64,000 bases of DNA. It comes from Marinobacter alexandrii. GTDB taxonomy: Bacteria > Bacteroidota > Bacteroidia > Cytophagales > Cyclobacteriaceae. Shown here one piece after another: positions 44,278 through 52,190 of this stretch (positions are counted from its first letter, which is position 1; each line of letters opens with the position of its first letter). Where the stretch lies: assembly GCA_039984955.1 (NCBI GenBank), contig JBDWTN010000007.1, positions 1,310,501 through 1,374,500 of the forward strand, written 5' to 3'. The notes under the pieces are model-generated. The model ran no database searches. It was not told the DNA's origin and saw only the letters and a program-made list of their open reading frames with translations. Position numbers and translations under genes: made by a program.

Positions 44278-44724
44278 ATGACAACTATCCGAAAAGGAGA
44301 AAAAGAAGATCTCCCAAAGGTTTTAGATTTAATAAAAGAGTTAGCAATCTATGAAAAGGCCTTAGATCAGGTAGCAAATACTGTAGATCAGATGTTAGAG
44401 GATGGGTTTGGCTCACAACCAGTTTATGGGTTTATTGTAGCAGAAGAAGACCATCAAATCATAGGGACTTCCATTTATTACTATCGTTACAGCACATGGA
44501 AAGGCAAGCGTCTATACTTGGAGGACTTGGTGGTCACAGAAGCGCGAAGAGGAGATGGAGCAGGCAAACTTCTTTTTGAAGCAACTATAGATATCGCAAA
44601 ACAAACGAAATGTTCTGGTATAATGTGGCAAGTACTCGATTGGAATGAACCAGCAATTAATTTTTACAAAAAATATAATACCAATTTTGAGAAAGAGTGG
44701 CTTAACTGTAACATAGATTTCTAG
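44278..44724 (+). CDS. GNAT family N-acetyltransferase
   Basis: 148 residues from the ATG at 44278; an in-frame start at 44173 would lie inside the previous gene and read through the hairpin. IRKGEKEDLPKVLDLIKELAIYEK at the N-terminus, YLEDLVVTEARRGDGAGKLLFEATIDIA (acetyl-CoA-binding R/Q-x-x-G-x-G/A) and QVLDWNEPAINFYKKYN are typical of the diamine/spermidine-type GNAT group. Substrate not certain. Its 3' end overlaps the convergent DUF4286 gene by 4 nt. Confidence 0.88.
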   Translation: MTTIRKGEKEDLPKVLDLIKELAIYEKALDQVANTVDQMLEDGFGSQPVYGFIVAEEDHQIIGTSIYYYRYSTWKGKRLYLEDLVVTEARRGDGAGKLLFEATIDIAKQTKCSGIMWQVLDWNEPAINFYKKYNTNFEKEWLNCNIDF

Positions 44725-45026
44725 ACTTCTTCCAATACAGTTCTAAAAGCTGCCATTTTTGTACCATAACGTATAATCGACTTCTTTTGAATCTTTGGTG
44801 CTACAGTATTTAAATATGTTTCTAAATGCCCAAGTGTTTCAGCTATATATTGAATTGCATAAGTAGTGCCTGTATCATCTTCCCCCTCCGAAAGCATTTT
44901 CATCATTCGGTACTCTTGAAAGAAGCCTGTTTTCATAACCTCGGGTATATGTGTTTCCTTCATCCAATCAATCCAATCCATTTCAACATCGGAATCAATG
45001 TTAACAGTAACGTTGTATAATATCAT
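44721..45026 (-). CDS. DUF4286 family protein
   Basis: 101 residues, small ferredoxin-like fold protein typical of Bacteroidota (MILYNVTVNIDSDVEMDWIDWMKETHIPEVMKTGFF; ATYAIQ-type strand). Function unknown. It converges on the GNAT gene and diverges from the regulator at 45117. Confidence 0.82.
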   Translation of the reverse strand: MILYNVTVNIDSDVEMDWIDWMKETHIPEVMKTGFFQEYRMMKMLSEGEDDTGTTYAIQYIAETLGHLETYLNTVAPKIQKKSIIRYGTKMAAFRTVLEEV

Positions 45027-45116
45027 ATTTTTTGGTTAGCGTGAGGTTTTAACAAACAGACAAAACGATTATTTTACTAATTAAGATTCAAAACAATCAA
45101 TGCAAAAATAGGTTTC

Positions 45117-46013
45117 ATGACAATGAGCGTCTATTCAATTAAAGATCTTGAGCACCTTTCTGGTATAAAGGCACACACCATTCGAATATGGGAGCAGAGA
45201 TACGATCTATTTTCACCACAGAGGACCGCAACAAATATCAGGTTTTATAATGAACAAGATTTAAAACTTATTTTAAATATAGCATCTCTAAAAAATCATG
45301 GCCACAAAATAAGCAAGATCGTAGCTATGCCTCAAAATCTTCTCGAAGAGGAAGTAAAAAGGGTCGGATTTGGATCTAAATCTTATGAGGATCAAATAAG
45401 CGCATTAACACTTGCTATGATCGACTTAGATGAAGAAGTATTCAATTTCACCTTGGATCAATGCACGGAAAAACTGGGTTTTGAACAAGCAATGATGAAT
45501 ATCATTTATCCTTTTATGCGAAAAATTGGAATTCTCTGGCTGACCAATTCTATTAACCCTGCTCAAGAACATTTTATATCACACCTAGTGCGTCAAAAGC
45601 TAATAGCTGCCACAGACCTTGCAGAGGTAAATAAGAATGGTCCATTGTGCTTACTTTTTCTTCCAGAAGGTGAATTACATGAATTAGGTCTGCTATTTGC
45701 TAATTATTTATTGAGGGCTAAAGGTGCTCGAACAATCTTTTTTGGTCAATCAGTTCCTTTGGATGCATTAGAAGAGGTTTATCACAAATTAAATCCAAAT
45801 TACGTGCTAACAGCTATGACCACAGCTCCAGAGCCTAGTGAGGTTCAGACTTTTGTGAAACGACTTGGAAATAAATTCAAAAATTCAACTGTTTATATAA
45901 CAGGAAGTAAAGTAATCGGTCAATCATTAAAGCTTTCGGATAATGTGCGGGTCATGAACCAATTTGAAGACCTGGCAGAGCTTACACGAGGGGTGAAAGA
46001 GTACTCCAGTTAG
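45117..46013 (+). CDS. MerR-family B12-binding (CarH/LitR-type) light-responsive regulator
   Basis: 298 residues. N-terminal MerR HTH (about 4-75: YSIKDLEHLSGIKAHTIRIWEQRYDLFSPQRTATNIRFY). A helical bundle follows (about 95-170) with W141-x9-E151-H152, the CarH signature for adenosylcobalamin, then a cobalamin-binding fold (about 176-295) with E186-L-H188-E-L-G191, the ExHxxG motif whose His binds cobalt. All four key positions are present. In CarH, dark AdoB12 tetramers repress carotenoid genes and light breaks the Co-C bond. The gene precedes a sigma factor and crtI-crtB-crtZ, fitting that role. Start may also be the ATG at 45123. Confidence 0.88.
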   Translation: MTMSVYSIKDLEHLSGIKAHTIRIWEQRYDLFSPQRTATNIRFYNEQDLKLILNIASLKNHGHKISKIVAMPQNLLEEEVKRVGFGSKSYEDQISALTLAMIDLDEEVFNFTLDQCTEKLGFEQAMMNIIYPFMRKIGILWLTNSINPAQEHFISHLVRQKLIAATDLAEVNKNGPLCLLFLPEGELHELGLLFANYLLRAKGARTIFFGQSVPLDALEEVYHKLNPNYVLTAMTTAPEPSEVQTFVKRLGNKFKNSTVYITGSKVIGQSLKLSDNVRVMNQFEDLAELTRGVKEYSS

Positions 46014-46052
46014 AATACTTAACCGCCCGAATTAGTATCCTTATTTTTATTT

Positions 46053-46127
46053 TGTTTAATCTTTTATTGTAACAGTTAAACATTTTCTTATTAAATTCGT
46101 TTAACCTTTTAAACCAAACCTTAAACA
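46053..46127 (+). promoter_or_regulatory. Candidate regulator-binding cluster before the sigma/crt operon
   Basis: The 116-nt gap carries five GTTTAA/TTAAAC-like words: TGTTTAAT (46053), GTTAAAC (46075), CGTTTAACC (46098), TTTTAAACC (46107) and CCTTAAACA (46119). Two form an inverted pair GTTTAA-N4-TTAAAC (46099-46114). The spacing suggests binding by an oligomeric regulator, with the adjacent CarH-type protein the natural candidate. Confidence 0.45.
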
Positions 46128-46129
46128 AA

Positions 46130-46636
46130 ATGACAGCTTTAGAATTTGGATACAAGATCGAAAACTTAACTAGCTCACTCAAACCTTATGCTTTGAAGTT
46201 GACCAAAGATGGTGAAGAAGCTAACGATTTGCTTCAAGAAACTGTGTTTAAGGCTTACTCAAACAGAGATAAATTTCAAGACGGTACTAACCTCAAAGCA
46301 TGGATGTATACGATCATGCGAAACACTTTTATAACCAACTATCAAAGAATGGTTAGAAGAAACACCTTCATAGATACTACTGAAAACAATCATTTCATTA
46401 ATTCTTCTGGTGCTGTTATAGATAATAATGCAAATGGCAACTTTGTCATGAAAGATATTAACGCATCTATTGATGCATTAAAAGACATGTACAAAATACC
46501 TTTTACCATGTATTTTAGAGGCTTCAAATATCATGAGATAGCTGATAAATTAAATATTCCTATAGGTACTGTGAAAAATAGAATTCATATTGCCCGCAAG
46601 GAATTGAAAAAGGGACTAAAGGTATATGCAAACTAA
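46130..46636 (+). CDS. ECF-type RNA polymerase sigma factor
   Basis: 168 residues. Sigma-70 region 2 (about 15-90: LKPYALKLTKDGEEANDLLQETVFKAYSNRDKFQDGTNLKAWMYTIMRNTFIT) and region 4 (about 115-160: IPFTMYFRGFKYHEIADKLNIPIGTVKNRIHIARKEL). No anti-sigma gene is adjacent. It is directly downstream of the CarH-type regulator and overlaps crtI by 11 nt, so it probably drives or shares the carotenoid operon. Confidence 0.93.
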   Translation: MTALEFGYKIENLTSSLKPYALKLTKDGEEANDLLQETVFKAYSNRDKFQDGTNLKAWMYTIMRNTFITNYQRMVRRNTFIDTTENNHFINSSGAVIDNNANGNFVMKDINASIDALKDMYKIPFTMYFRGFKYHEIADKLNIPIGTVKNRIHIARKELKKGLKVYAN

Positions 46637-48125
46637 AGATTTACGTAGTAGAGTAGTAGTGATAGGGGCCGGATTTTCCGGCCTTTCTTGTTCCTGCCAC
46701 TTGGCAAAGATGGGGTATGAGGTTACGCTTCTAGAAAAAAATGATCAACCAGGAGGTAGAGCCAGAAGCTATTCTGACAAAGGATTTACATGGGATATGG
46801 GACCTTCCTGGTATTGGATGCCTGATGTTTTTGACAAATTCTTCAATTCTTTTGGGAAAAAAGTTGACGAATACTATCAGCTAGATAGGTTAGATCCTTC
46901 CTATCGGATCAAATTTAAAAACGATATAATTGACATCCCCGCAAGCATGCCTGAGCTGGAGAAGTTGTTTGAAGAGATTGAGCCTGGGAGTAGTATTAAG
47001 CTAAGGTCATTCCTAAAGCAAGCAAAATACAAATACGATGTAGGTGTCAAAAAGTTAGTCTACAAGCCAAGTAGATCGCTACTTGAATTTGTAGATCTCA
47101 AACTCCTTCTTGGATTACTTAAAATGGATGTGTTTACCTCCATTTCAAAACATGTGAGAAAACATTTTAAGGATGATCGATTAATTCAATTAATGGAGTT
47201 TCCCATTCTGTTTCTAGGTGCTACAGCAGAAAATACTCCTGCACTTTACAGTTTAATGAACTATGCCGATCTATCTTTAGGAACATGGTATCCCAAAGGT
47301 GGCATGGGCTCTGTAGTGAAGGGCATGGTGAAATTAGCTGAAGAATTAGGAGTTGATATCAAGCTAGAAGAAGAAGTAACTGATTTCTCTTTTAATGGTA
47401 ATGAAGTAGTAAGTGTTAATACGACTTCTGGGTCATACAATTGCGATACAGTAGTAGCTGGTGCAGATTACCATCATATTGATCAATACATTTTACCAGA
47501 GTCTTTTAGGAACTATTCAAAAGAATACTGGAACTCCAGAGTACTCGCCCCATCATCACTACTATTCTACATAGGAGTGGACAAACAGCTTCCACAACTC
47601 CAGCATCATACGCTTTTTTTTGATGAAGATTTCAAACAGCATGCTAGCGAAATTTACGAAAGTCCTCAATGGCCATCAAAACCATTGCTATATGTTTCCG
47701 CTACCTCTAAGACCGATAATACAGTAGCTCCTGTTGGAAAAGAAAATCTCGTAGTTCTAATTCCAGTAGCACCTGACATTGAAGATACCGAAGAAATCAG
47801 AGAGAAGTATTTTGAACTAATTATGGATAAACTTGAAGAGTTTACTTCCGAGAAGATCCGAGATCACATAATCACTAAGCGAAGCTATGCGCACAAAGAT
47901 TTTATAAACGACTACCATTCATTCAAAGGGAACGCTTATGGTCTTGCTAATACATTACTCCAGACTGCCATTCTGAAGCCCTCACTTAAAAACAAGAAAG
48001 TAAAAAACCTTTATTATACAGGTCAGCTAACAGTACCTGGTCCTGGTGTACCTCCATCATTAATCTCAGGAGAAGTAATTGCGAAAGAAATAGGAAAAGA
48101 TTTTCCTATTTTTAAATCCAAATGA
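46626..48125 (+). CDS. crtI: Phytoene desaturase
   Basis: 499 residues. FAD-binding fold at the N-terminus (VVVIGAGFSGLSCSCHLAKMGYEVTLLEKNDQPGGRA), the WDMGPSWYWMPDVFDKFF segment and the C-terminal YYTGQLTVPGPGVPPSLISGEVIA. It converts colourless phytoene stepwise to lycopene (or neurosporene). Overlaps the sigma gene by 11 nt and crtB by 4 nt. Confidence 0.95.
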   Translation: MQTKDLRSRVVVIGAGFSGLSCSCHLAKMGYEVTLLEKNDQPGGRARSYSDKGFTWDMGPSWYWMPDVFDKFFNSFGKKVDEYYQLDRLDPSYRIKFKNDIIDIPASMPELEKLFEEIEPGSSIKLRSFLKQAKYKYDVGVKKLVYKPSRSLLEFVDLKLLLGLLKMDVFTSISKHVRKHFKDDRLIQLMEFPILFLGATAENTPALYSLMNYADLSLGTWYPKGGMGSVVKGMVKLAEELGVDIKLEEEVTDFSFNGNEVVSVNTTSGSYNCDTVVAGADYHHIDQYILPESFRNYSKEYWNSRVLAPSSLLFYIGVDKQLPQLQHHTLFFDEDFKQHASEIYESPQWPSKPLLYVSATSKTDNTVAPVGKENLVVLIPVAPDIEDTEEIREKYFELIMDKLEEFTSEKIRDHIITKRSYAHKDFINDYHSFKGNAYGLANTLLQTAILKPSLKNKKVKNLYYTGQLTVPGPGVPPSLISGEVIAKEIGKDFPIFKSK

Positions 48126-48964
48126 TAGACCTCTATACACAAACAGCTTTCGATTGTAGTAAGTTGATCACAAAAACTTACAGCACTTCCTTTTCATTAG
48201 GCATCCGAACTCTTGCCAAAGAATATCACGAGCCCGTTTATGCGATCTATGGGTTTGTTAGGTATGCCGATGAAATAGTGGATACATTTCATGATCATGA
48301 TAAAAGAGAACTACTAAAAAGATTTAAGGAGGATACTTATAAATCAATAGAAGAGAAAATTAGTTTAAACCCAGTCTTACACTCCTTTCAAGAGGTGGTG
48401 AATCAGTATCAAATAGATCATGATCTTATTGAAGCTTTCTTGATTAGTATGGAGATGGATCTAGAAAAAGTAGATTACATTAATTCTGAGTATGAAAAAT
48501 ATATTTATGGAAGTGCCGAAGTAGTTGGGCTGATGTGCTTAAAAGTATTTTGCCATGGAAACGAAAAAGAGTATCAAGAGCTATTAAAACCAGCTAAATA
48601 TTTAGGATCTGCCTTTCAAAAAGTAAATTTTCTTAGAGATATAAAAAGTGACTTTGATGAGAGAGGGAGGGTCTACTTCCCTGGAATAGACTTTAATCAC
48701 TTCACAAGAGATGAGAAGATACAGATTGAAAAAGATATAAATCAGGAATTTAAAGAAGCACTCAAAGGAATTAAGAAACTACCTCATGGAGCCAGAGCAG
48801 GTGTCTATCTTGCCTATATATATTATACTGTTCTATTTAAGAAAATTACTCGTTTGTCACCAGAAAGAATAAAATCTGAACGGATAAGGGTTCCCAATTT
48901 CAGGAAATTCCTATTACTAATTCGGTGCTATCTATTCCATAAAATCAACTATATAGTAGAGTAA
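48122..48964 (+). CDS. crtB: Phytoene synthase
   Basis: 280 residues. Joins two geranylgeranyl diphosphates to phytoene. Both aspartate-rich motifs are present: RYADEIVDTF (D50, D54) and RDIKSDFDERGRVYFP (D173, D177). Overlaps crtI by 4 nt (ATGA). Confidence 0.95.
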   Translation: MIDLYTQTAFDCSKLITKTYSTSFSLGIRTLAKEYHEPVYAIYGFVRYADEIVDTFHDHDKRELLKRFKEDTYKSIEEKISLNPVLHSFQEVVNQYQIDHDLIEAFLISMEMDLEKVDYINSEYEKYIYGSAEVVGLMCLKVFCHGNEKEYQELLKPAKYLGSAFQKVNFLRDIKSDFDERGRVYFPGIDFNHFTRDEKIQIEKDINQEFKEALKGIKKLPHGARAGVYLAYIYYTVLFKKITRLSPERIKSERIRVPNFRKFLLLIRCYLFHKINYIVE

Positions 48965-48986
48965 ACAACACTAACTTTGAGTTGTT
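48964..48986 (+). promoter_or_regulatory. -7-like element inside an inverted repeat before crtZ
   Basis: TAACTTTG (48972-48979) fits TAnnTTTG, 17 nt before crtZ, and lies between AACAAC (48964-48969) and GTTGTT (48981-48986). No -33 box is visible, so it may be an internal operator or fortuitous. Confidence 0.3.
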
Positions 48987-48995
48987 AAGTTATTA

Positions 48996-49442
48996 ATGGA
49001 AATGGTTTTGAATATATTAATCGCAATTGGCACTTTCTTCTTTATGGAAGGAGTTGCCTGGTTTACTCATAAATACATTATGCATGGATTTTTATGGAGT
49101 TGGCATAAATCGCATCATAAAATCCATCCTTACGTATTAGAACTTAACGATCTATTTGCATTGGTATTCAGCCTTCCTTCCATAGCATGTATTTATATAG
49201 GTTATGGAAGTTCTGAGCTGGATTGGGTAATGTTCATAGGAATCGGAATACTTGGGTATGGAGTCTTCTATTTTATATTCCATGACATTATAGTGCACAG
49301 GCGCATAAAAATCCCTTTCAGGGCTAAGAGTAAGTACATGAAACGAATTATGCGCGCTCACTATGTCCATCACGAAAAACATACAAAAGAGGAAGCTGAA
49401 GCTTTCGGTTTCTTGTATGCACCAAAGAAATACGAGAAATAA
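48996..49442 (+). CDS. crtZ: Beta-carotene hydroxylase (CrtZ-type fatty-acid/sterol hydroxylase)
   Basis: 148 residues with membrane segments and the full set of di-iron His motifs: HKYIMHG, HKSHHKIHP, HDIIVHRR and HYVHHEKH. Adds hydroxyls to beta-ionone rings, giving zeaxanthin from beta-carotene. No lycopene cyclase lies in the window, so that gene must be elsewhere or the enzyme acts on another substrate. Last gene of the crt group. Confidence 0.92.
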   Translation: MEMVLNILIAIGTFFFMEGVAWFTHKYIMHGFLWSWHKSHHKIHPYVLELNDLFALVFSLPSIACIYIGYGSSELDWVMFIGIGILGYGVFYFIFHDIIVHRRIKIPFRAKSKYMKRIMRAHYVHHEKHTKEEAEAFGFLYAPKKYEK

Positions 49443-49451
49443 CGTCATTGC

Positions 49452-49467
49452 ATTATCATTTGATAAT
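49452..49467. repeat. Palindrome ATTATCA-TT-TGATAAT
   Basis: 7-bp perfect arms, 10 nt after the crtZ stop; a similar TTATCA-N5-TGATAA occurs at 50934-50950 before nrdB. No T-run. Confidence 0.4.
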
Positions 49468-49532
49468 TTTATCATTACATTTGGTGATCATTAAGAATCA
49501 GCTTGTTAAACAAACCAAAAAAAGCGAGCTAA

Positions 49533-50027
49533 ATGGCAGATCAGAAAAAAGAAGAAGCTTGGGGACCTATTGAAGGATTCTCTAACTATGAAATTTCCAA
49601 CAGGGGAAAGATTAGGAGTAAAAGCAGAAAAGTATGGCACAAAGGAAGCAAGACACACATGAAGTTGCGTGGAAAATTAATGCGTCAACGTTGGAATAAA
49701 ATTTGCAAATGCTACTTTCTTGACCTAATTGATGACAAGGGTAAACGAAGAACTGTATACCCTCACAAAGAAACAGCCAAAGTATTTGTGAAAAATAAGA
49801 ATCAAGAGAGAAAAATGATTATTCATACGGATAACAATCCCAGGAATAATTACTTCGAAAACTTAGAATGGATGACTCCTTCTGAACATATGAAGTGGCA
49901 ATTTGAAGTGGGTAACAAGAACAACTTCAAAGTTTGGAAGACTAGGAAGAAAAGGTATAAGAATGGTTTTAAACCAGATACAGTACTACCTGGAAGACCT
50001 AAGAAAAGCAACCAAGAAAAGGCATAA
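49533..50027 (+). CDS. Orphan NUMOD4/HNH-type homing-endonuclease-like protein
   Basis: 164 residues. NUMOD4 motif at the start (EEAWGPIEGFSNYEISNRGKIRSKSRK). The middle has MIIHTDNNPRNNYFENLEWMTPSEHMKW, the HNH-type pattern VnHiDgnpxNN...NLeWvTpxeN. The C-terminus is basic (KTRKKRYKNGF). Such freestanding genes resemble phage-type homing endonucleases. Only one His of the metal motif is seen, so activity is uncertain. It has its own terminator and no related neighbours. Confidence 0.82.
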   Translation: MADQKKEEAWGPIEGFSNYEISNRGKIRSKSRKVWHKGSKTHMKLRGKLMRQRWNKICKCYFLDLIDDKGKRRTVYPHKETAKVFVKNKNQERKMIIHTDNNPRNNYFENLEWMTPSEHMKWQFEVGNKNNFKVWKTRKKRYKNGFKPDTVLPGRPKKSNQEKA

Positions 50028-50043
50028 TTCTTTATGCAAAAGC

Positions 50044-50072
50044 AAAGGGGTTCATAGTGAACCCCTTTTTTA
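50044..50072 (+). terminator. Intrinsic terminator after the NUMOD4 gene
   Basis: 11-bp perfect stem AAAGGGGTTCA / TGAACCCCTTT, loop TAG, T-run; 17 nt after the stop. Confidence 0.88.
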
Positions 50073-50166
50073 ATATTCTAACTAACCTAAGTCGGTTACG
50101 CAATACTCTATCTGTCCACCTATATATATAGTAGATGAATGAGTGCTATTTCGGAAGTAAATGGAA

Positions 50167-50427
50167 TTATTCAGCAGATGGTTCTACGCTAACGTAGGAT
50201 CTGTCTTTTTTCCCTTTATGGAATTTTACAACACCATCGGATAAAGCAAATATTGTATGATCTTTTCCAAGACCCACATTTTCTCCTGGATGATGCTTAG
50301 TGCCTCTTTGACGAACAATGATATTTCCGGCTATTGCCTTCTGTCCACCAAAGATTTTCACCCCGAGTCTTTTACTTTCTGACTCTCTTCCATTTCTCGA
50401 ACTACCTACACCTTTCTTGTGTGCCAT
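50167..50427 (-). CDS. rpmA: 50S ribosomal protein L27
   Basis: 86 residues. [29 protein letters not shown] is the conserved N-terminus near the peptidyl-transferase centre; [23 protein letters not shown] follows. Downstream of rplU with 6 nt between. Confidence 0.97.
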   Translation of the reverse strand: MAHKKGVGSSRNGRESESKRLGVKIFGGQKAIAGNIIVRQRGTKHHPGENVGLGKDHTIFALSDGVVKFHKGKKDRSYVSVEPSAE

Positions 50428-50433
50428 GAGATT

Positions 50434-50745
50434 TTATCCTTTAATGTCTTCGATCAAAATTTTAGAAAATTGTTGACGGTGACCGTTTTTCACACGGTAC
50501 CCTTTTCTTCTCTTCTTTTTGAACACGATCACTTTATCATCTTTCACATGCTCAAGAATCTTAGCAGAAACTTTGGCTCCTTTCACAGTAGGTGCTCCTA
50601 CCTTCACTTTACCATCATTATCTACTAGTAGTACTTTATCAAAGTCTACTTTGGCACCTTCCTTACCTTCCATTAATGGAGCGTAAAGAAATTTGTCTTT
50701 TTCTGCTTTATATTGCTTCCCAGCAATGTCTACTATCGCGTACAT
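50434..50745 (-). CDS. rplU: 50S ribosomal protein L21
   Basis: 103 residues from the ATG at 50745 (MYAIVDIAGKQYKAEKDKF), the family N-terminus and length; an upstream in-frame start at 50868 would add an unrelated 41 residues and lie beyond the promoter. VFKKKRRKGYRVKNGHRQQFSKILIEDI marks the C-terminus. Confidence 0.96.
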   Translation of the reverse strand: MYAIVDIAGKQYKAEKDKFLYAPLMEGKEGAKVDFDKVLLVDNDGKVKVGAPTVKGAKVSAKILEHVKDDKVIVFKKKRRKGYRVKNGHRQQFSKILIEDIKG

Positions 50746-51161
50746 TTTATCTTCTTTTGAAAAAAGGATTGCAAAGATATCATTTCGAGATGAATATCCA
50801 AATAGTAAGTGTGGATAAAAAGGTGATAAAATATTTTTTATTTTTTTTTCACTTTTTTTCACCCCCATTATAGCGTGCTTTCCTCAAAGTTACGGTTACA
50901 AAATCAGCTGTTAATTAACTAAAATACAACTCGTTATCATCTTTTGATAATATCCAAATCACACCTTCCGCACCCGTAATAACTGCTTGGAATTCCGACG
51001 CTTTTTGAACAAATTTGTAGAGCAAGCCGCCGAGAAAAATAAACCACTCTTAGGGCTGTATCCCTGGACTTAAAAAGTTTTAAAAATGCACACTCATATC
51101 GTGAGCATAGGGATGTTTTATTGTTTATATAAATAGATTAAAACTATTTGAAACAGAAATT
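50746..51161. other. Divergent intergenic region rplU / nrdB
   Basis: 416 nt with no gene. It holds the rplU promoter element (CAAAGATA at 50772-50779), a DnaA-box-like TGTGGATAA (50810-50818) with long A/T runs, a palindrome TTATCA-N5-TGATAA (50934-50950), a GC-richer patch around 51029-51056 (AGCCGCCGAG, AGGG..CCCT) and a small stem CTCA-N5-TGAG (51093-51105). No NrdR box or cobalamin riboswitch was recognised. Confidence 0.5.
50772..50779 (-). promoter_or_regulatory. -7 element (TATCTTTG) for rplU-rpmA
   Basis: TATCTTTG on the minus strand, 27 nt before the rplU ATG; followed by GCAATCCTTTTTT, like the rpsT and rplS leaders. It supports the ATG at 50745. Confidence 0.55.
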
Positions 51162-52154
51162 ATGAGCGAAGTAGCAGCACGTGTTGAAGAACCCATCCTT
51201 AAGGAGAACAAAGATCGATTTGTTCTTTTCCCGATACAGCATAATGATATCTGGGAGTTCTATAAGAAAGCTGAAGCAAGTTTTTGGACTGCAGAAGAGA
51301 TCGATCTCAGTCAAGACCTGAAAGATTGGAGCGATACAATGAATGATGAAGAAAAACATTTCATCAAACATGTACTTGCTTTTTTTGCTGCAAGTGATGG
51401 GATTGTTAATGAAAATCTTGCTGAAAATTTTGTTTCCGAAGTTCAGTATACTGAAGCTAAATTTTTCTACGGATTCCAGATCGCAGTAGAAAATATTCAT
51501 TCAGAAACTTACTCCTTATTAATAGATACCTATGTAAAAGACACGAAGGAGAAAGACTACTTATTCAACGCAATCGAAACAATGGATTGTGTAAAGAAAA
51601 AAGCCAACTGGGCATTACGCTGGATTGATGAAGGATCTTTTGCAGAAAGATTAGTTGCTTTTGCCGCTGTAGAAGGTATTTTCTTTTCTGGAAGTTTTTG
51701 TAGCATTTTCTGGTTAAAGAAAAGAGGCCTAATGCCAGGCTTATCCTTCTCTAATGAGCTTATTTCTAGAGATGAAGGACTTCATTGTGATTTTGCCTGT
51801 TTACTATATAACAGTCACATTAAAAATCAGCTACCCACAGAGACCGTTCAAGAAATTATAAAAGATGCAGTAAACATCGAAAAAGAATTTGTTACAGATG
51901 CACTTCCTGTAAAATTAATAGGCATGAACTCTGACCTGATGTGCCAGTACATAGAGTTTGTTGCAGATAGATTATTAAATGAACTAGGATGTGAGAAAGT
52001 ATATAACTCAACCAACCCCTTTGATTTTATGGAGATGATTTCCCTACAAGGAAAAACAAATTTCTTTGAGAAACGAGTTGGAGAATATCAGAAAGCCGGA
52101 GTAATGGATGGGGATAGTGGAAAATCCAAATTCTCATTAGATGAAGACTTTTAA
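51162..52154 (+). CDS. nrdB: Class Ia ribonucleotide reductase beta subunit
   Basis: Holds the di-iron/tyrosyl radical for deoxyribonucleotide synthesis. 330 residues. D79, E110, H113 and Y117 fit the class Ia motif (E-x-x-H-S-x-x-Y; [12 protein letters not shown]), so the radical Tyr is present. Later metal ligands lie in [13 protein letters not shown] and [15 protein letters not shown]. 36 nt upstream of nrdA. Confidence 0.95.
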   Translation: MSEVAARVEEPILKENKDRFVLFPIQHNDIWEFYKKAEASFWTAEEIDLSQDLKDWSDTMNDEEKHFIKHVLAFFAASDGIVNENLAENFVSEVQYTEAKFFYGFQIAVENIHSETYSLLIDTYVKDTKEKDYLFNAIETMDCVKKKANWALRWIDEGSFAERLVAFAAVEGIFFSGSFCSIFWLKKRGLMPGLSFSNELISRDEGLHCDFACLLYNSHIKNQLPTETVQEIIKDAVNIEKEFVTDALPVKLIGMNSDLMCQYIEFVADRLLNELGCEKVYNSTNPFDFMEMISLQGKTNFFEKRVGEYQKAGVMDGDSGKSKFSLDEDF

Positions 52155-52190
52155 AAAAATTATGTGTAATCACCTTATCGCGTTAGCCCA

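Noticed and set aside
50810-50818. Replication origin indicated by a DnaA box
   Set aside because: A single TGTGGATAA beside A/T runs is not enough; no cluster of boxes and no dnaA or dnaN gene nearby.
50869-51161. Cobalamin riboswitch or NrdR box before nrdB
   Set aside because: I looked for a GCCACTG-type B12 box and for an ACA-AT-rich-TGT NrdR palindrome and found neither.
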